DNA from: Gracilaria domingensis
Lineage: Eukaryota; Rhodophyta; Florideophyceae; Gracilariales; Gracilariaceae
Direction of reading: 5' to 3'
Assembly: GCA_022539475.1 (NCBI GenBank)
Contig: VCMS01000104.1
Coordinates: 1-64,000, forward strand
Length of the DNA: 64,000 nucleotides
Shown here: piece by piece, positions 20,636-31,848 of the stretch
Position numbering within the stretch: position 1 is the stretch's first letter
Layout: every line of letters starts with the position of its first letter
The notes under the pieces: model-generated
What the model was told of the DNA's origin: nothing
What the model saw: the letters and a program-made list of their open reading frames with translations, nothing else
Databases searched by the model: none
Program-made: the position numbers and the translations under genes

Positions 20636-21832
20636 CTAGGTAGACTTTGTTTTCTTTGTCCGGCCCTTACTTTCAGACGCAGATCTTTTCGTAGTCTTTG
20701 CCTTCTTTGCCTGTTTGTTAGCTTCCATGGCAGCCTTTCTTTTTGCCGCCCTCTCGGCTTCATTAGGAGCAGTTACACGCTTGAAGAAAGAATCGACTCG
20801 AACTTGTCCCGTCTTCTGTTTTGAAGCGTGAAGTCGCTTGATTCCGTTGTCAATTTTTGTAGCGTCGAACTGATTTTCTTCGACCATAATCTTCTTGATG
20901 ATTTCGACGTTGGGCTTCTTCCATTTGAGCTGAACGTCCTTTGCTGGAGTGACGTCCGGCTCAGTAAACATCTTTCGCAGCGCATCGACGGGATAGGGAT
21001 CTGGAACGGTGTAGGCTTTCTCCTTCTTGAGAGCGTCGACAATTTTGTGAAGGTCCTGATGCTTCCTAATGAGGTTGAGTGCTTTCACAACCCCCACTCC
21101 TTTTACCCCGTCCACATAATCGCACCCGCAAAGAATGCAAAGATCAATGAACTGCGACATTGGCAGATCCAAGTCCTGCAGAACAACCTCCAGAGAAAAC
21201 TCAGTAGGCTTGATACCTTTCTTGGCCGCAGTAGAAGCAGTGCCAGCCCACAGGTAACGTATAAGTCGATGGGTGCCAAAGGTAAGAGAATCCATATCCT
21301 CCGAAGCGGTGGCGAACAGGTCGCCGTTCTTTACAAGTTCGGCGCATTGCGCTTCCGCCTCACAGGGCGCTTCTACGACCGGCACGCCCATAGCGCGTAC
21401 GAGACGTTTGCAAGACTGGATGATTTCGGGGGTGAGAGAATTGACACGACGAGAAAACTTCTCGGCGGCCTCTAAATCTCCTTCTTCTCGAGCCTTCTTC
21501 GCGGCTTCCACGGCGGCTTTTTTGGCCTCGGCTCTCTTGGTAAGCTCGCCAGACTTCATGGACGGTGGCTTGCCATCGAATACAAACACTGGTTTGACAC
21601 CGAGTTCAAGAAGTCGTATGGTGCGATAGAAAAGGCCGTTGAGATGAGAAGTGACCTGTCCATTGTCGTTGGTCAAGTTATCCGCGCCCATTCGCACCGC
21701 GACCAGGAGTTGATATATACACATTGACGCATCTATCGCTATCTTCCTCCCGAACAGCGAGTCGACTGTTTGCGGGTTGACGGCTCTGGGAGCATTGTCG
21801 CCAATGAGCTTGGAAAGCCCCTTAATTCCCAT
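20636..21832 (-). CDS. FEN1: flap endonuclease 1
   Basis: 398 residues from ATG 21832 (MGIKGLSKL), the universal FEN1 start; the frame stays open upstream to 22462 but that part is not FEN1. The N-domain includes IAIDASMCIYQ and PVFVFDGKPP, with acidic metal ligands. The I-domain has VEAPCEAEAQCA and ATASEDMDSLTFG, and CGCDYVDGVKGVG marks the metal site and helix-hairpin-helix. Near the C terminus GQVRVDSFFKR is a canonical PCNA-binding box (Q-x-x-[ILMV]-x-x-F-F), followed by a Lys-rich tail that is probably a nuclear signal. The enzyme removes 5' flaps in Okazaki fragment maturation and long-patch base excision repair. All expected residues are present and the gene is uninterrupted. Confidence 0.97.
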   Translation of the reverse strand: MGIKGLSKLIGDNAPRAVNPQTVDSLFGRKIAIDASMCIYQLLVAVRMGADNLTNDNGQVTSHLNGLFYRTIRLLELGVKPVFVFDGKPPSMKSGELTKRAEAKKAAVEAAKKAREEGDLEAAEKFSRRVNSLTPEIIQSCKRLVRAMGVPVVEAPCEAEAQCAELVKNGDLFATASEDMDSLTFGTHRLIRYLWAGTASTAAKKGIKPTEFSLEVVLQDLDLPMSQFIDLCILCGCDYVDGVKGVGVVKALNLIRKHQDLHKIVDALKKEKAYTVPDPYPVDALRKMFTEPDVTPAKDVQLKWKKPNVEIIKKIMVEENQFDATKIDNGIKRLHASKQKTGQVRVDSFFKRVTAPNEAERAAKRKAAMEANKQAKKAKTTKRSASESKGRTKKTKST

Positions 21833-22710
21833 GGTGACCCGTGAGAAACGACGACTGGATGTTGTGAGCAGCGGTTGTGCGCGACGGCGGCTGTGGTAGT
21901 GAACGCGGGAGCGCGGGTCAGTGAGCGCGAATGAAGAAGCGCACGCAGAGGGACAAAACGCAGGCTTAGGCGGCGGTGGTGCGCGATGGGGAACGCAGGT
22001 CGACCCGCCGAGCGCCTGCATTGTCGCGCGTATCGACCAAGGTTTTGGCGCCAGCACCGCCGCGCGCGGCGCCCGTTTCCACCTCGGCGCGCAGCGTGAT
22101 TTGGCGCGAAAAGCAAACACGACATGCCCTGCAGATCCACCATGCACACGTGGCCGCGTTGATCTGGTGCACGACACGTTGTACTGCAGCAGTACTGTAC
22201 TGTACCTTCGCTTCCCCAATCGAAAACGCAGATATCGCATATCTGTGATATGTGTGCTGTATTCGGTAAAGGCTGCCACGTTTGCGTGACGGAGGCGTAA
22301 TCGCTGTATGCGCAGAGCACAAGCCCCCGTGACGCCGTTAAGAGCAGATGCGCCCACAATATGCATCGGGAGGAAACGGCCGTCACCTGGCGAAACGGCG
22401 ATAGCCCTCACGATATCAAACGGCACGCCGCTTTGAAAACAACACGTCTGTTGCGTTCGCACCTCAACCGCTCACACTCAGCTCGCACCTCGTCGATGCC
22501 ACTTTAACTTACCACAGCATCTTCGCAGTGCTCCCCGTCGTGCCCAACTCCAGTGCGCAAACGTCGCGTCCCTACTAACAAATTCCCACTATATTCCGTT
22601 GTGCACATCGCCAAGATGTGACGCAATCTCTGTGCCGTCCCCCATGACGCGTCCTCAGTGAGGACTCCTCATGTCTCACCGATCCTGTGTACCCTTGGTA
22701 TTAGCTTTCG
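21833..22710. other. divergent promoter region between FEN1 and the STEAP-like gene
   Basis: GC-rich near FEN1, then more balanced. Overlapping frames here are not convincing. It contains short palindromic runs (tactgcagcagtactgtactgta; cagatatcgcatatctg) around 22.18-22.26 kb. A TATA box for the STEAP-like gene lies at its right end. Confidence 0.5.
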
Positions 22711-22718
22711 TATATAAA
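22711..22718 (+). promoter_or_regulatory. TATA box of the STEAP-like gene
   Basis: TATATAAA lies 84 bp upstream of ATG 22802 on the coding strand, in otherwise GC-balanced sequence. Position and match to consensus support a core promoter; no transcript data are available. Confidence 0.6.
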
Positions 22719-22801
22719 CCGTACCGACCTCCCCTGATTAAAATCTAGTGGTTCCAGTCACCATCACCACCCCCGCACCAGTGCACTGCAGCCTCCGCAT
22801 C

Positions 22802-24356
22802 ATGGACTCATCCACGGACAACCTCGATACCACCTCGCGTCCCAACGAGCATGTAGTCGTCATTGGCAAAGGCCATTTCGGTTCCTCCCTCGCTGAGCAT
22901 ATATCGCGTACCGCCGCAGCCACACCGTACTACACCATGTCACACACCAGCAGACGATGCCTAGACCTTCCTATCACAACCGCCGTTTCAGACGCAGACA
23001 TTCTCATTCTAGCGGTACCATCATCTGCGTATCAGTCACTTATTCCTGATATCACTCCGCATCTCCGACAGAATGCCATCGTAATCGACGTAGCCAACGG
23101 CCCGCTCAAAGTGTTTCGTCGTTCCACTCCCATTTCCTCCACCGCAACGTTGAGCAAGTTACTTCCGCCCAATGTGTCTGTCGTCAAGGCGTTTAACACG
23201 CTTTCTGCCAATCTTCTCACCGAGCTCAATGAAAAGTTGGTCCCGCTTCCGACCCATATCACCACTCCATATGCCGCTGATCGTGATGAAACCGTCATGC
23301 ATCGTATGTATTCCTTCCTCGCCGCTCTTGGCTTTACTCCGTACTACATGGGATCATTGCCGTCAGCCGCGAAACAGATGGAATCCATCCCGCACGTGTT
23401 CTTCCCAGAATACAAGTCCACCTTCATTGTTTCAACCATTGTTTGGGCCTTTTGGATTCTCTACTCTCTCTTGTCTACGTACGTCATTCATGGTAGTCGT
23501 GGAACGCCTTCACGTCCGTGGGACAAGTTTCCATTGTCTAGTTTCATGGCAAGCACTGCGGAGACTGCTATCACCCTGTTCGCCATCACTTTTCTTGCTG
23601 GTCCGTTTACAATTATCTACAGGAAGTTTACGAATAAGGTGCCAACGTGGTTGAAGAATTGGTTGAACCGACGAAAGCAACTTGGTCTGTCCGCCTTTCT
23701 CTTCGCTAGCGCGCACGGAATAGCAGGCGCCATATCGGCAAGTCATCTTGACGATGGCTGGAAAGGACAATTTTACTTTGTACCGGGTATCATGTAAGTT
23801 CTATCCTTCTTTATCCCTTCCAATTTCTGCCTTTCTATTTCTCAATCCAATCACATTGTACTGACATCTTCTATGTGATGCTCGGCCCTGTGCTTGTATT
23901 GCAGATCATATGTCATGTTCGCCATTCTGGCCGTGTACAGCTCAGACCAGAGTGCCACCTCTCTATCTTGGGCCGAGTTTCGAGCTGTGTTCTCGTGGCT
24001 CGGGACAGCCGCCTTGGCACTGGGTATATTTCATCAAGGGCTTTGGGGATGGATTATTCACAAGCATCGTCCAGACCCGAGTTTCTGGGTCGGTGGTGGA
24101 GCAATTGTAAGTTTTCAATTTTTGACTTCAATCTTGACAAAGTCACGAAGACTTTGCTAACATTTCTGTGTTTCTTATAATTGTTTCTCCGCGACTCATT
24201 CAACAGATGCCTATTTACTGGGTTGGTATTTTGTTGCCGTTGGTAGCCTTGGCATTGAGACTGACTTCGTGGCTACCTTGCTTCTGGAGTACGCCAAAAC
24301 CATCAGGTTTGGAATACTGTGAAGGAGGAATGGAAAATGGCAAAGAATCTGTTTAG
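22802..24356 (+). CDS. STEAP-like metalloreductase (three exons)
   Basis: Exons 22802-23793, 23905-24106 and 24207-24356; both introns are GT-AG (gtaagt donors) and keep the frame. About 447 residues. The N-terminal third is an F420H2:NADP oxidoreductase-type Rossmann domain: VVVIGKGHFGSSLA (nucleotide loop), ADILILAVPSSAY and VVKAFNTLS. The rest is a six-helix ferric-reductase-type membrane domain. Histidines in helices FLFASAHGIAG and ALGIFHQGLWG are positioned like the single-heme ligands of STEAP proteins, and WAEFRAVFSWLG matches the STEAP loop before helix 5. In animals these proteins move electrons from NADPH through FAD and heme to reduce Fe3+ and Cu2+ at the plasma or endosomal membrane. 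The same role is inferred here. The junctions were placed by eye and supported by family matches across both. Confidence 0.88.
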
Positions 24357-26814
24357 AATGTTCGCTAGTGTGGCTGATAAGTACTGGACTGCTTTGCTGC
24401 CTTCATGATTTCACATCCAATATGTTTTTTACTCCAAGGCTCCGGGCATCAGGTGTGATTTGCTACACTTTCTCCAACTCTGCACGGTGCAAACTTTCCA
24501 AGGGGTATATTTTTCCCTTCGCATTATTCTCATTCAACAAATACATTTCGAAGCGTTTTGAGTATAATTCGCATTAATCATTGAGTGCGAAAGCTTTAGC
24601 GCAGGGATTAAAGAAGCTGAGCTCCATCAATATGTATCCCACAAATTCTCGTTGTCCCATCTAATTTTCATTCCATTTTTGTAGAACACGAGTTCTCGCA
24701 GTCTATTTGATCATGATGTGAATCATTGATCAAGGATGACGCTGTTCGGACACCAAGTTCAATAAAAACAAAAAAACCGGAGTAACTCCTCCCCTCGACG
24801 GCTCCTTAGATACCGGTTGGTTGGTAAGGACTTCACCTCCATCCCATGCCTCTAATTTAAAACATCTCCCTGTTGAGAGGGCCTCGATTGTCTTCATCAT
24901 TAGGAATTTTGCTCCTTCTTTTCCGGGAATTTGGAAACCTGTTAGCATAACAAACGAGAGCTATCGCGATTAAGTCTACCAGATATGAATTTTTGAACCC
25001 TGTATCTACTTGTTTAGATAAAAACTCTATGTAGTGCCAATATCAAACCAGTGCTAGAGATGGATCGATAATGTTCTTCTTCGATGTCTCCACCAAACTG
25101 CAAAGCAGGAACGAGCTATGATAACCCATGAAAAAGGTAAAGAAAGCAGCTATAGGCATCGCACGATTGTAATGTATGGGCTAACCATAAAACGCTCCGC
25201 TGCTCCTGTGGTACAAAAGCTAAAAAAGACTGCGATCATGTGGTTTTGCGATGCCCACATCTGAACATGTCTCGACGATCCCTCTTGGCTGGACAGCCAC
25301 ACGAAGCCAAATCATCAGTGCCGTACCTGATAAGACATAATTCACAGAACTTCTTGGCCTTTCTAAAGAGAGAGAACCTCTTATGAGGCTCTACTGTAGT
25401 TTAGGAATAAGAAACTACTGTCCAAAATAAAGAAGAAGTAATGTATGGGCTCTGTAGTATACAGGGAGAGTTTGCTTCCCGCTGAAACCCAGTGAACTTC
25501 TTCTTTTTTGTAACACAGTCGTTCAACGACTGTCCAAAGTTGTCCCAGCGAGAAACAAATGATGAAGGAACAGTAGATTTAATGAAACAAGTGTTTCGGA
25601 GAGGAGACTTCATTTAATTTACATAGTTCCCGTACAGTCTTGCAAAAATGATTACCTGGCCGCTCTGCCAAAGAGAAGCAAACATGATTACATATCTATC
25701 CCTCTTATCGGGTTAAGAGCGATAGTCATTCATCATAAATGACACTTTCAGTGACACACCCGTTTCTGGTGCAAAAACGGCCTTTGAAGAACAATAAATA
25801 ATTCCTTAAATCGTACCGAAGAATACTAAAAGTTCATTAAACCTTTCTTTGATATGATCGTTTCCAGGGAAAGGATAAAACTTGGAGGGCTAAAGACCCT
25901 TCTAAGACATGTTCCGACATCGTTGACCGGCTTAGAAGGGAAGCACTTGGACTTCTTATTTTTGATGCTAATTCTCAAGAAGCGTGTTGGTATGTTCCCC
26001 GTTACCCGTCGTATTTAGCAAGAAACTCGAGCTACCTACAACGTTTTCCTTAACAAGAAATCCGCGATTGTCATTGTGACGGTGTTGGAAAGTCAGCCGT
26101 TTGCAATGCGAGAGAGTGGGCAAGAAGGAAATCTATCATAGTAGAGTTTAGAGCTTATCTTTGGGTAGTTTCGTAAAACCTTTCACGAATTGGCAAAACA
26201 TGTTTGTTCGCCCTGATGGGGCTTTACTGTCGTACTTCTCTCGTTCCAAGGACCCAATAAGGAGCCAACAACATCCAAGCCTTTTGCATAACCCAGGAAT
26301 GACCATCTTCTCTACAACGTGACTCACATAATGTGAGTGAGGATGAGCGCGAAATGGTGCAGGGGCGCAGTGATTGTCTAATTACAACATTAAAGCTTGT
26401 CGAAAGGCGATTCCAGATATCCGTTCCTACAAACGCAGAAAGTTACACTGAACGTAGGGAAAACGTTATGGCGGTGTGTTCGGCAAAGGCTTCATTAAAT
26501 AGATAAGTCTGGGATTGTATGAATAATTACGGCACCTCGGGATCAGCCAGCGCAAGTGTCCATCATCTTGTTAACGTAGATTCTTTGTCCTACTCTGCTA
26601 CTGAAACGGACGAGAGCGGATATTGGAGGCCTGGAAGACACAAAAATCATTTTGATCTTTTCTTTTTGGTGTTAAGACAGCAACTGAGGCTTTCAAGAAG
26701 GTAAGGAACAGACAATATGTTGCGTACACGCGTAGGTATACCGGCCTAACTGATATTTTTTACTCTATCATTTAAAGGCTATGCGATTGATTGTATACCA
26801 TATAATATATGATA
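24357..26814. other. gene-poor spacer with a LINE insertion
   Basis: No host gene recognised. It holds the 5'-truncated LINE at 25.2-25.4 kb. Remaining frames are short and unlike proteins. Confidence 0.5.
25183..25437 (+). mobile_element. 5'-truncated LINE insertion flanked by a target-site duplication
   Basis: Only the last 255 bp of a LINE are present. The coding end reads KTLRCSCGTKAKKDC (zinc-knuckle), then SSVPYLIRHNSQNFLAF, and a stop. A 3' UTR similar to that of the large LINE at 56.6 kb follows, with an AAG-rich tail (aaataaagaagaa). It is bracketed by exact 14-bp copies of gtaatgtatgggct at 25169-25182 and 25438-25451. The intact duplication and nearly intact reading frame show a recent insertion by target-primed reverse transcription. 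Confidence 0.92.
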
Positions 26815-28107
26815 CTACACCCACCGGTATAAGGCTGCCTTCTTCGAACTTGACCTCTTTTTTTTGGGCTTCCGGCTTCCAGACGATCGCGAAAGTTTCT
26901 TTGTGGTCCAATGAAGCTCTATAGCGTTCGTCGTGGACAACACATAGTTCCACAGCACGTCCATAAGATCAACATTTTCAAGGAGACCAGTTGGAATCAC
27001 AAAATCATGTACGTATCGGATTCGCATTGATTTTAAATTCAACCTGCCCACAAACTTCTTGCTCCATTCGAGACGATCTTGATTCACGTACATGAAACTC
27101 TCTTGGTCATCACTATCTTCGCAATCCGAACACTCAGAATCACTGCTTTCTTCATCATCGCTGCTTTTGTCAGAACTGCTGTTGTCATCAGAATCGCTGC
27201 CGTCATCAGAATCGCTGCTTTCATCCAAGTCGCTTTCTCTACTATCGTTTTCCTCGGATGTGGCAGTGTCCTTGTCACTCTTGGCAGCAGCGTGAGAACT
27301 CTGACAAGGCCCTTCTGGTCGTAATCTGCAACGTTTTCCAGTCAGCAAACGTCCATTTGTTACCCAGAAATAGATGCTCTCAAACAGATCTTCATGAGAA
27401 TCAAACTCAGAAAGATCCCCGTCTAGTACATCATTTAGCGTTTCAGCCGACAGCTTCAGAATACCTTGGAGGTTGTTGTTCTCATCTTCTTCGTCATCAA
27501 TATCTGAAAAAAGTCGTTGTGGAATATTGAAAGCATCTTGGTAGTTTTCGCGGATGAAATCAAGAATTTCGTCTCGTGTTTCATCATGAAGTCCGTGAAC
27601 ACTCATGCATTGTACAATATTGCAAGCTAGTTCCGGAAACTCAGAGGCAATCTGAATCAAAGTAGAACGGCACCATCGGAACAGCTTGCCCATATTGTAG
27701 CAATCGGCCGCTTCTTTGATATCTACCAAGAGCTTGAAATCATCATCGCAATATTCTTCAGCCATAATTCTCGTCAACATTCTCTTCACGAGGGGACAAT
27801 GTCCAGTGTATACGTATACCAAGACATGGTGAAGGACAGAACTAGACACAGAAAGCGCCACCGTACGTTCAGACGCTTCCTTGAACTTTGAGAAAAACAT
27901 AGTTCTGAAATATTGGCTCTGAGCCGCTAAGAGCGTCCGAGATGCTGGGAGTTCCTTCCCGTCCGTTGTTTGTAGGATTGTGTCACAGATTTTCCTGGCG
28001 TTTTCGGTGTCTGTCAAGAGCTTGCCAACCAAGTCTTGACGAAAAGCGTCATCATTAGGCCTATAGATTGCTGAAATTCCTGCGTTTCTGTTATTACATT
28101 TGCTCAT
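26815..28107 (-). CDS. BTB/POZ and BACK domain protein with acidic Ser-rich insert
   Basis: 430 residues from ATG 28107 (MSKCNNRNAG); an in-frame ATG at 28200 would add 31 hydrophobic residues. The BTB fold is recognisable from DGKELPASRTLLAAQSQYF and MFFSKFKEASERTVAL, then VLVYVYTGHCP. A BACK-like helical region follows (LLVDIKEAADCYNMGKLF, then SEFPELACNIVQC). About 75 residues then consist mostly of Ser, Asp and Glu (SSDSDDGSDSDDNSS and similar), before a final folded part and a Lys/Ser-rich basic tail (KPKKKRSSSKK). BTB/BACK proteins commonly act as Cullin-3 substrate adaptors; no Kelch or MATH domain is seen, so the partner-binding region is unknown. No introns. Confidence 0.78.
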   Translation of the reverse strand: MSKCNNRNAGISAIYRPNDDAFRQDLVGKLLTDTENARKICDTILQTTDGKELPASRTLLAAQSQYFRTMFFSKFKEASERTVALSVSSSVLHHVLVYVYTGHCPLVKRMLTRIMAEEYCDDDFKLLVDIKEAADCYNMGKLFRWCRSTLIQIASEFPELACNIVQCMSVHGLHDETRDEILDFIRENYQDAFNIPQRLFSDIDDEEDENNNLQGILKLSAETLNDVLDGDLSEFDSHEDLFESIYFWVTNGRLLTGKRCRLRPEGPCQSSHAAAKSDKDTATSEENDSRESDLDESSDSDDGSDSDDNSSSDKSSDDEESSDSECSDCEDSDDQESFMYVNQDRLEWSKKFVGRLNLKSMRIRYVHDFVIPTGLLENVDLMDVLWNYVLSTTNAIELHWTTKKLSRSSGSRKPKKKRSSSKKAALYRWV

Positions 28108-29966
28108 GATGAGGAGGGAAGCTGAGAAGCCACGGGTGATGCAGAAGACATTGGGGTAGGTTAGCAAAACGTCAAGTGCCGAAAGCAAGAAGCAATGCAA
28201 AGAGAAAAGTGTCTATTAGTTTGACGAAAGCGTTTGGGAATAGCAGAATTGGCCAATCGTGGAAAACTGGAGTTGTCCAATGTTGCACAGACCTAAGATA
28301 CCTTTGCAACTTCTTACGGTCAAGTAGGAAACCAGTGAGCCCGAAGCGAACGTCCTCGAAAGAGCCTTCCTTGATTATCGAAGATCAAAAGTTCGAAGTT
28401 TGAACTTCACTCGGATCCCAGCTGGTTTACAGAGCTGAGCTTGGTCATTGACCAATGGTCAATGACCATTGGTCAAGCAGTCACTGTAATGATGGGTATT
28501 GCTCAGGCCTTGAGACTCTCAAGTTAAGAGCCAAGGACATCACAGATCATCATCTTGATCGATGGCACGAGGTGATGATAAGCCAAGGCATAGACAGGTA
28601 TCCTTTTACTGTTGGTACCTTTCTGCCGTCGGTCGCTACAAGAGTACCGTCGTACTAAAGATACGGTCGATATCACATGCAACTGTCGCATTCGCGGAGC
28701 ACAAGCTTCCTGTCCGCGTTCTCTCAAACGTTGAACTTTGAAGTACCCGTTCCGGAATTCCTAATCTGTTGCACAGCCCTTTGACTTTGAACTGCCACTT
28801 TATCCACAACCCTGCTAGACTTGTTGGAATATTAGCATTCGGCACTCGATTCTGAGCATAGCACGTAACAAGCGATCATCGATGACACTGTACCAAGGCT
28901 TTTACAGCCACGCCAAAGTGTTACGACAACCGTGTATGCCACGTCGAAAATGAAGGAACGGTTTGGCTAGCACACCATGTTTTGTCTCGGAATCAGTCGC
29001 ATACGGCTTCATAGCGCTTTAAGAAAAATATTGATACCAACGCCGTAACCCCCCAAGAACACAACTTATTTGTTGGTTGGAGCAAAGACGTATCCGAAGA
29101 AGGGACTGAAGCTGAAGTAGTCAGGCTCGCGAAGCATGCGAAAAGGTTTTTCTAGAAATGGTTTACGTTTGATATCCAGTTGGTCATCCAGGCGATGTGG
29201 GACGAGACGAGAGCTCTGAAAATTCTCTATGCGCTACGGAGCACAACTTCCGCGCTTGTCACCTTTTTGCAGCGACTGCCACGCGAAGTTAACACTCGAA
29301 TATACAGCCGCCGCTGTAAGACCATGGAACTTGTCACTTTCTTCAACGTTCTGACGAGAGGTCAAGGTTACAAATGACGATCGAAGTCATCCGTGGAGAG
29401 CACTGCATCGCCTTGTTCTTGCTATGGCATCTAGCAAATATGTTTGTTCTCACCTCCCACTCATCATTGGATGTCAATCCCCGTAACCTTGAAAAGCCGA
29501 AGTTTAGAAGGCTACCCTCATCGATTGGTTGCAATCATGAGAGAGTGACGTTTGTTTAATACAGCTGTCTCATGAGCGTGATGATCTCACGACGATCACG
29601 GGAGAAGGGCGTTATCATTGGGCCTCTCAGCAATGATGATCTTCATTTGGTGCACACCCACATACGATACTTCAATTCGCAAATGGCCATGTGATAAATC
29701 CCGCACGCAGGTTATTCGCCAAGAGTTGATAAGGTCGTTAACCGTCATTTGTACGCAATAATATTACGAGTGATGGGTTGCTCATGACAAGCCCACAGGT
29801 TATGTACATAGGGTGGTTAGAAGAACAATCCCCGTACCTTTCGTGCGCTTGCAGCTCAGTCCATCACCCACCCTGTTCATTGTGAGGAGAACGAAATGAA
29901 TTCCGCGTTACAGGCTCTTCCGCTACTGCTTAATGTTCTGAACATTGTTGAGCAAGTAAACAGTCA
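28108..29966. other. spacer, no recognised gene
   Basis: Only short frames with no domain signal. It contains the palindrome at 28448-28476. Confidence 0.5.
28448..28476. repeat. perfect palindrome, 14-bp arms, single-base centre
   Basis: ttgaccaatggtca, then one a, then the exact reverse complement. The immediately preceding bases (ttggtcattgacc) repeat the motif, so several TTGACC/GGTCAA half-sites are clustered here. Confidence 0.85.
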
Positions 29967-31769
29967 TTAATCTTCAAAAACCTTCAATGCTACCTCCGAT
30001 CGTTCACTTGCGTCTGTAGGCCTCTTGCGCCGTTTGCAAAGGATTAGCACCACTCCCAGGAGCAAAGGAAAAACGAATATCATCATGGGGATCAAAAGCG
30101 TAACTGGCAGAATGTCCTCCTTGGGCTCTCTTACACATTTGCTTTCTTCCGAGTATTCGGCAAATATTGACTTCATCTACGAAGGTAGAATCAATTACCA
30201 CAGGTAATTCGTTAGACTTGCGTCTGAAACAGTTGAACATGCACGGTACCACCGAACAGTGAAAGCTTCAACCCGACTTACCTTCCCGTTCATCCTCAGT
30301 GACAGAATTTCACGGTCCACCTGCCTCTTTCTCGCTCTGTTGCATCTCTCGTTGTAGAACCACATCGTGTTAAATGTATACAACTGCCGGGTAGTCTCAA
30401 ACATTGAAACCGTTCCTAACAGTTTTAAGCGCGAAGACAAGCGACAAGTATGCTAAAGGTTAGTAGAAACGTACCGAGGTCCTTCTCTTTTCGTAGATCA
30501 AGCAACTGCACCACGTGAATATAAGGAAACGTACCACATGCCCCTGTTTGTGAAAGTATGTACCTTCCGCGTGTTTCGAAACTCACCACATATCTAACTT
30601 TTCCCGATGACATCCACTGAAAGCACTCCTCCATCGACTCACATTCTGCCCACGGTTTCTTTCTGTGGGCTATTTCTCGTCTCCATACTTGCTGAACTGT
30701 GAGGAATAAGAGGAGCCAGTTAGATGTCTTGAATAATTTCAATGTTTGTTCACCCGTAACTGAGACCCCATACCATACCTTCATTTTCCCAGACGTTTTC
30801 TAATGCAGTTGCAGAAGGAACCGCGAATTTAGCATGTTCATTCTTTGATATGTCCTCTATACTAACTGTCGAGTTTCTTCGTTGGAACAAGAAATTCACT
30901 ACTGCAACCTCGTAGAACAGAGCCACAATTGCACACATGGCCACTGTACTGGTTCGAAACAATGTCATTGCAAATCTAAGATCTGCCCGTTCAGAATCGT
31001 TCAGTTGCTCAACGAAGCCGGAATCTTCTCCACTGTTCGCACTCATCATTAGCGCAGGACGAGTTCTTGCTTCACGGAACCAATGATATTTCGCCCCGAT
31101 AGCCAATCGAATGATGATAAGAACGGCCAACCCAAGGGCTAACAATAACCAAGAACCCATGTGAAACGGGCGGAGCAATTGAAGCACCTGTTCGAAACTA
31201 CTTGTGCTCGCCGGTACCGAGCCGAATATTACAGTTTCGTCTGAGCGTAATGGCGCACTTGCATCATTGCGACACCTTCGATGAGGCAAGTCAACCAGCC
31301 CGTTAGTAATTGCGAAGCGATATCCTTCTTCCGCCATAATTTCGATGAAGTGAACTAGCTGATTGAACGAACACTTGTTTGTATGTCCACCCCACATGCA
31401 ATAATCTTCTGCTGAAGATATTGTCCTATGTATTGTCATTGATATTCCTTCAATACCCCCCACCTCCTGGAATTGTTGTCCGAAAGACCCACATCTGAAC
31501 GGAATTTGAAGATGAAGTGCATCTGAGCTTTCGTTGAAGTATTCTGGATTTCTGAATATGATGAATGGTCCTTGTCTCAAAAATAAATAACATGTTGTGT
31601 TCGAATTGTCTCTACACATTTCGTATTGTTCTGGATGCAATTGGAGGCGAGCAAGACAGCCTCCAGTAGCCTGGAAAGCTGTGGATTTATTCCTTCCCTC
31701 ACATATGGTTTGAACAGGGACAAGCATTCCAGTTGAGAAAACAAGAGTCAGCAACCAAATGAGATACAT
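29967..31769 (-). CDS. ionotropic glutamate receptor-like protein (four exons)
   Basis: Exons on the minus strand: 31769-30779, 30696-30475, 30415-30282 and 30176-29967. All three introns are GT-AG (82, 59 and 105 bp) and phase-consistent, giving 518 residues. A signal peptide (MYLIWLLTLVFSTGML) precedes a Cys-rich extracellular part. A first membrane helix follows the iGluR-like lead-in LRPFHMGSW (about 206-225). An intracellular loop leads to a second helix, TSTVAMCAIVALFYEVAVV (about 274-296). NFLFQRRNSTVSIEDISKNE then matches the junction after M3 into ligand-binding lobe S2. Exon 2 carries FQWMSSGKVRYVVSFETRG and exon 3 a typical QVDREILSLRMNGK helix. The last helix (VTLLIPMMIFVFPLLLGVV, about 474-492) corresponds to M4, with a basic tail. 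No amino-terminal domain is present. A selectivity pore loop is not obvious between the first two helices, so channel function is uncertain. Confidence 0.75.
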
Positions 31770-31848
31770 GTCGCTAAAACTGCGTTTCGTTTCGCGTTTT
31801 GCGCTCCGTTTGAGGATTTTCGTCAGTAGCGTGAAGAACTTTCTCTCT

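Noticed and set aside
21833-22462. In-frame 210-codon extension upstream of FEN1.
   Set aside because: FEN1 starts at MGIKGL in all known homologues; the extension has no conserved content and lies in promoter sequence.
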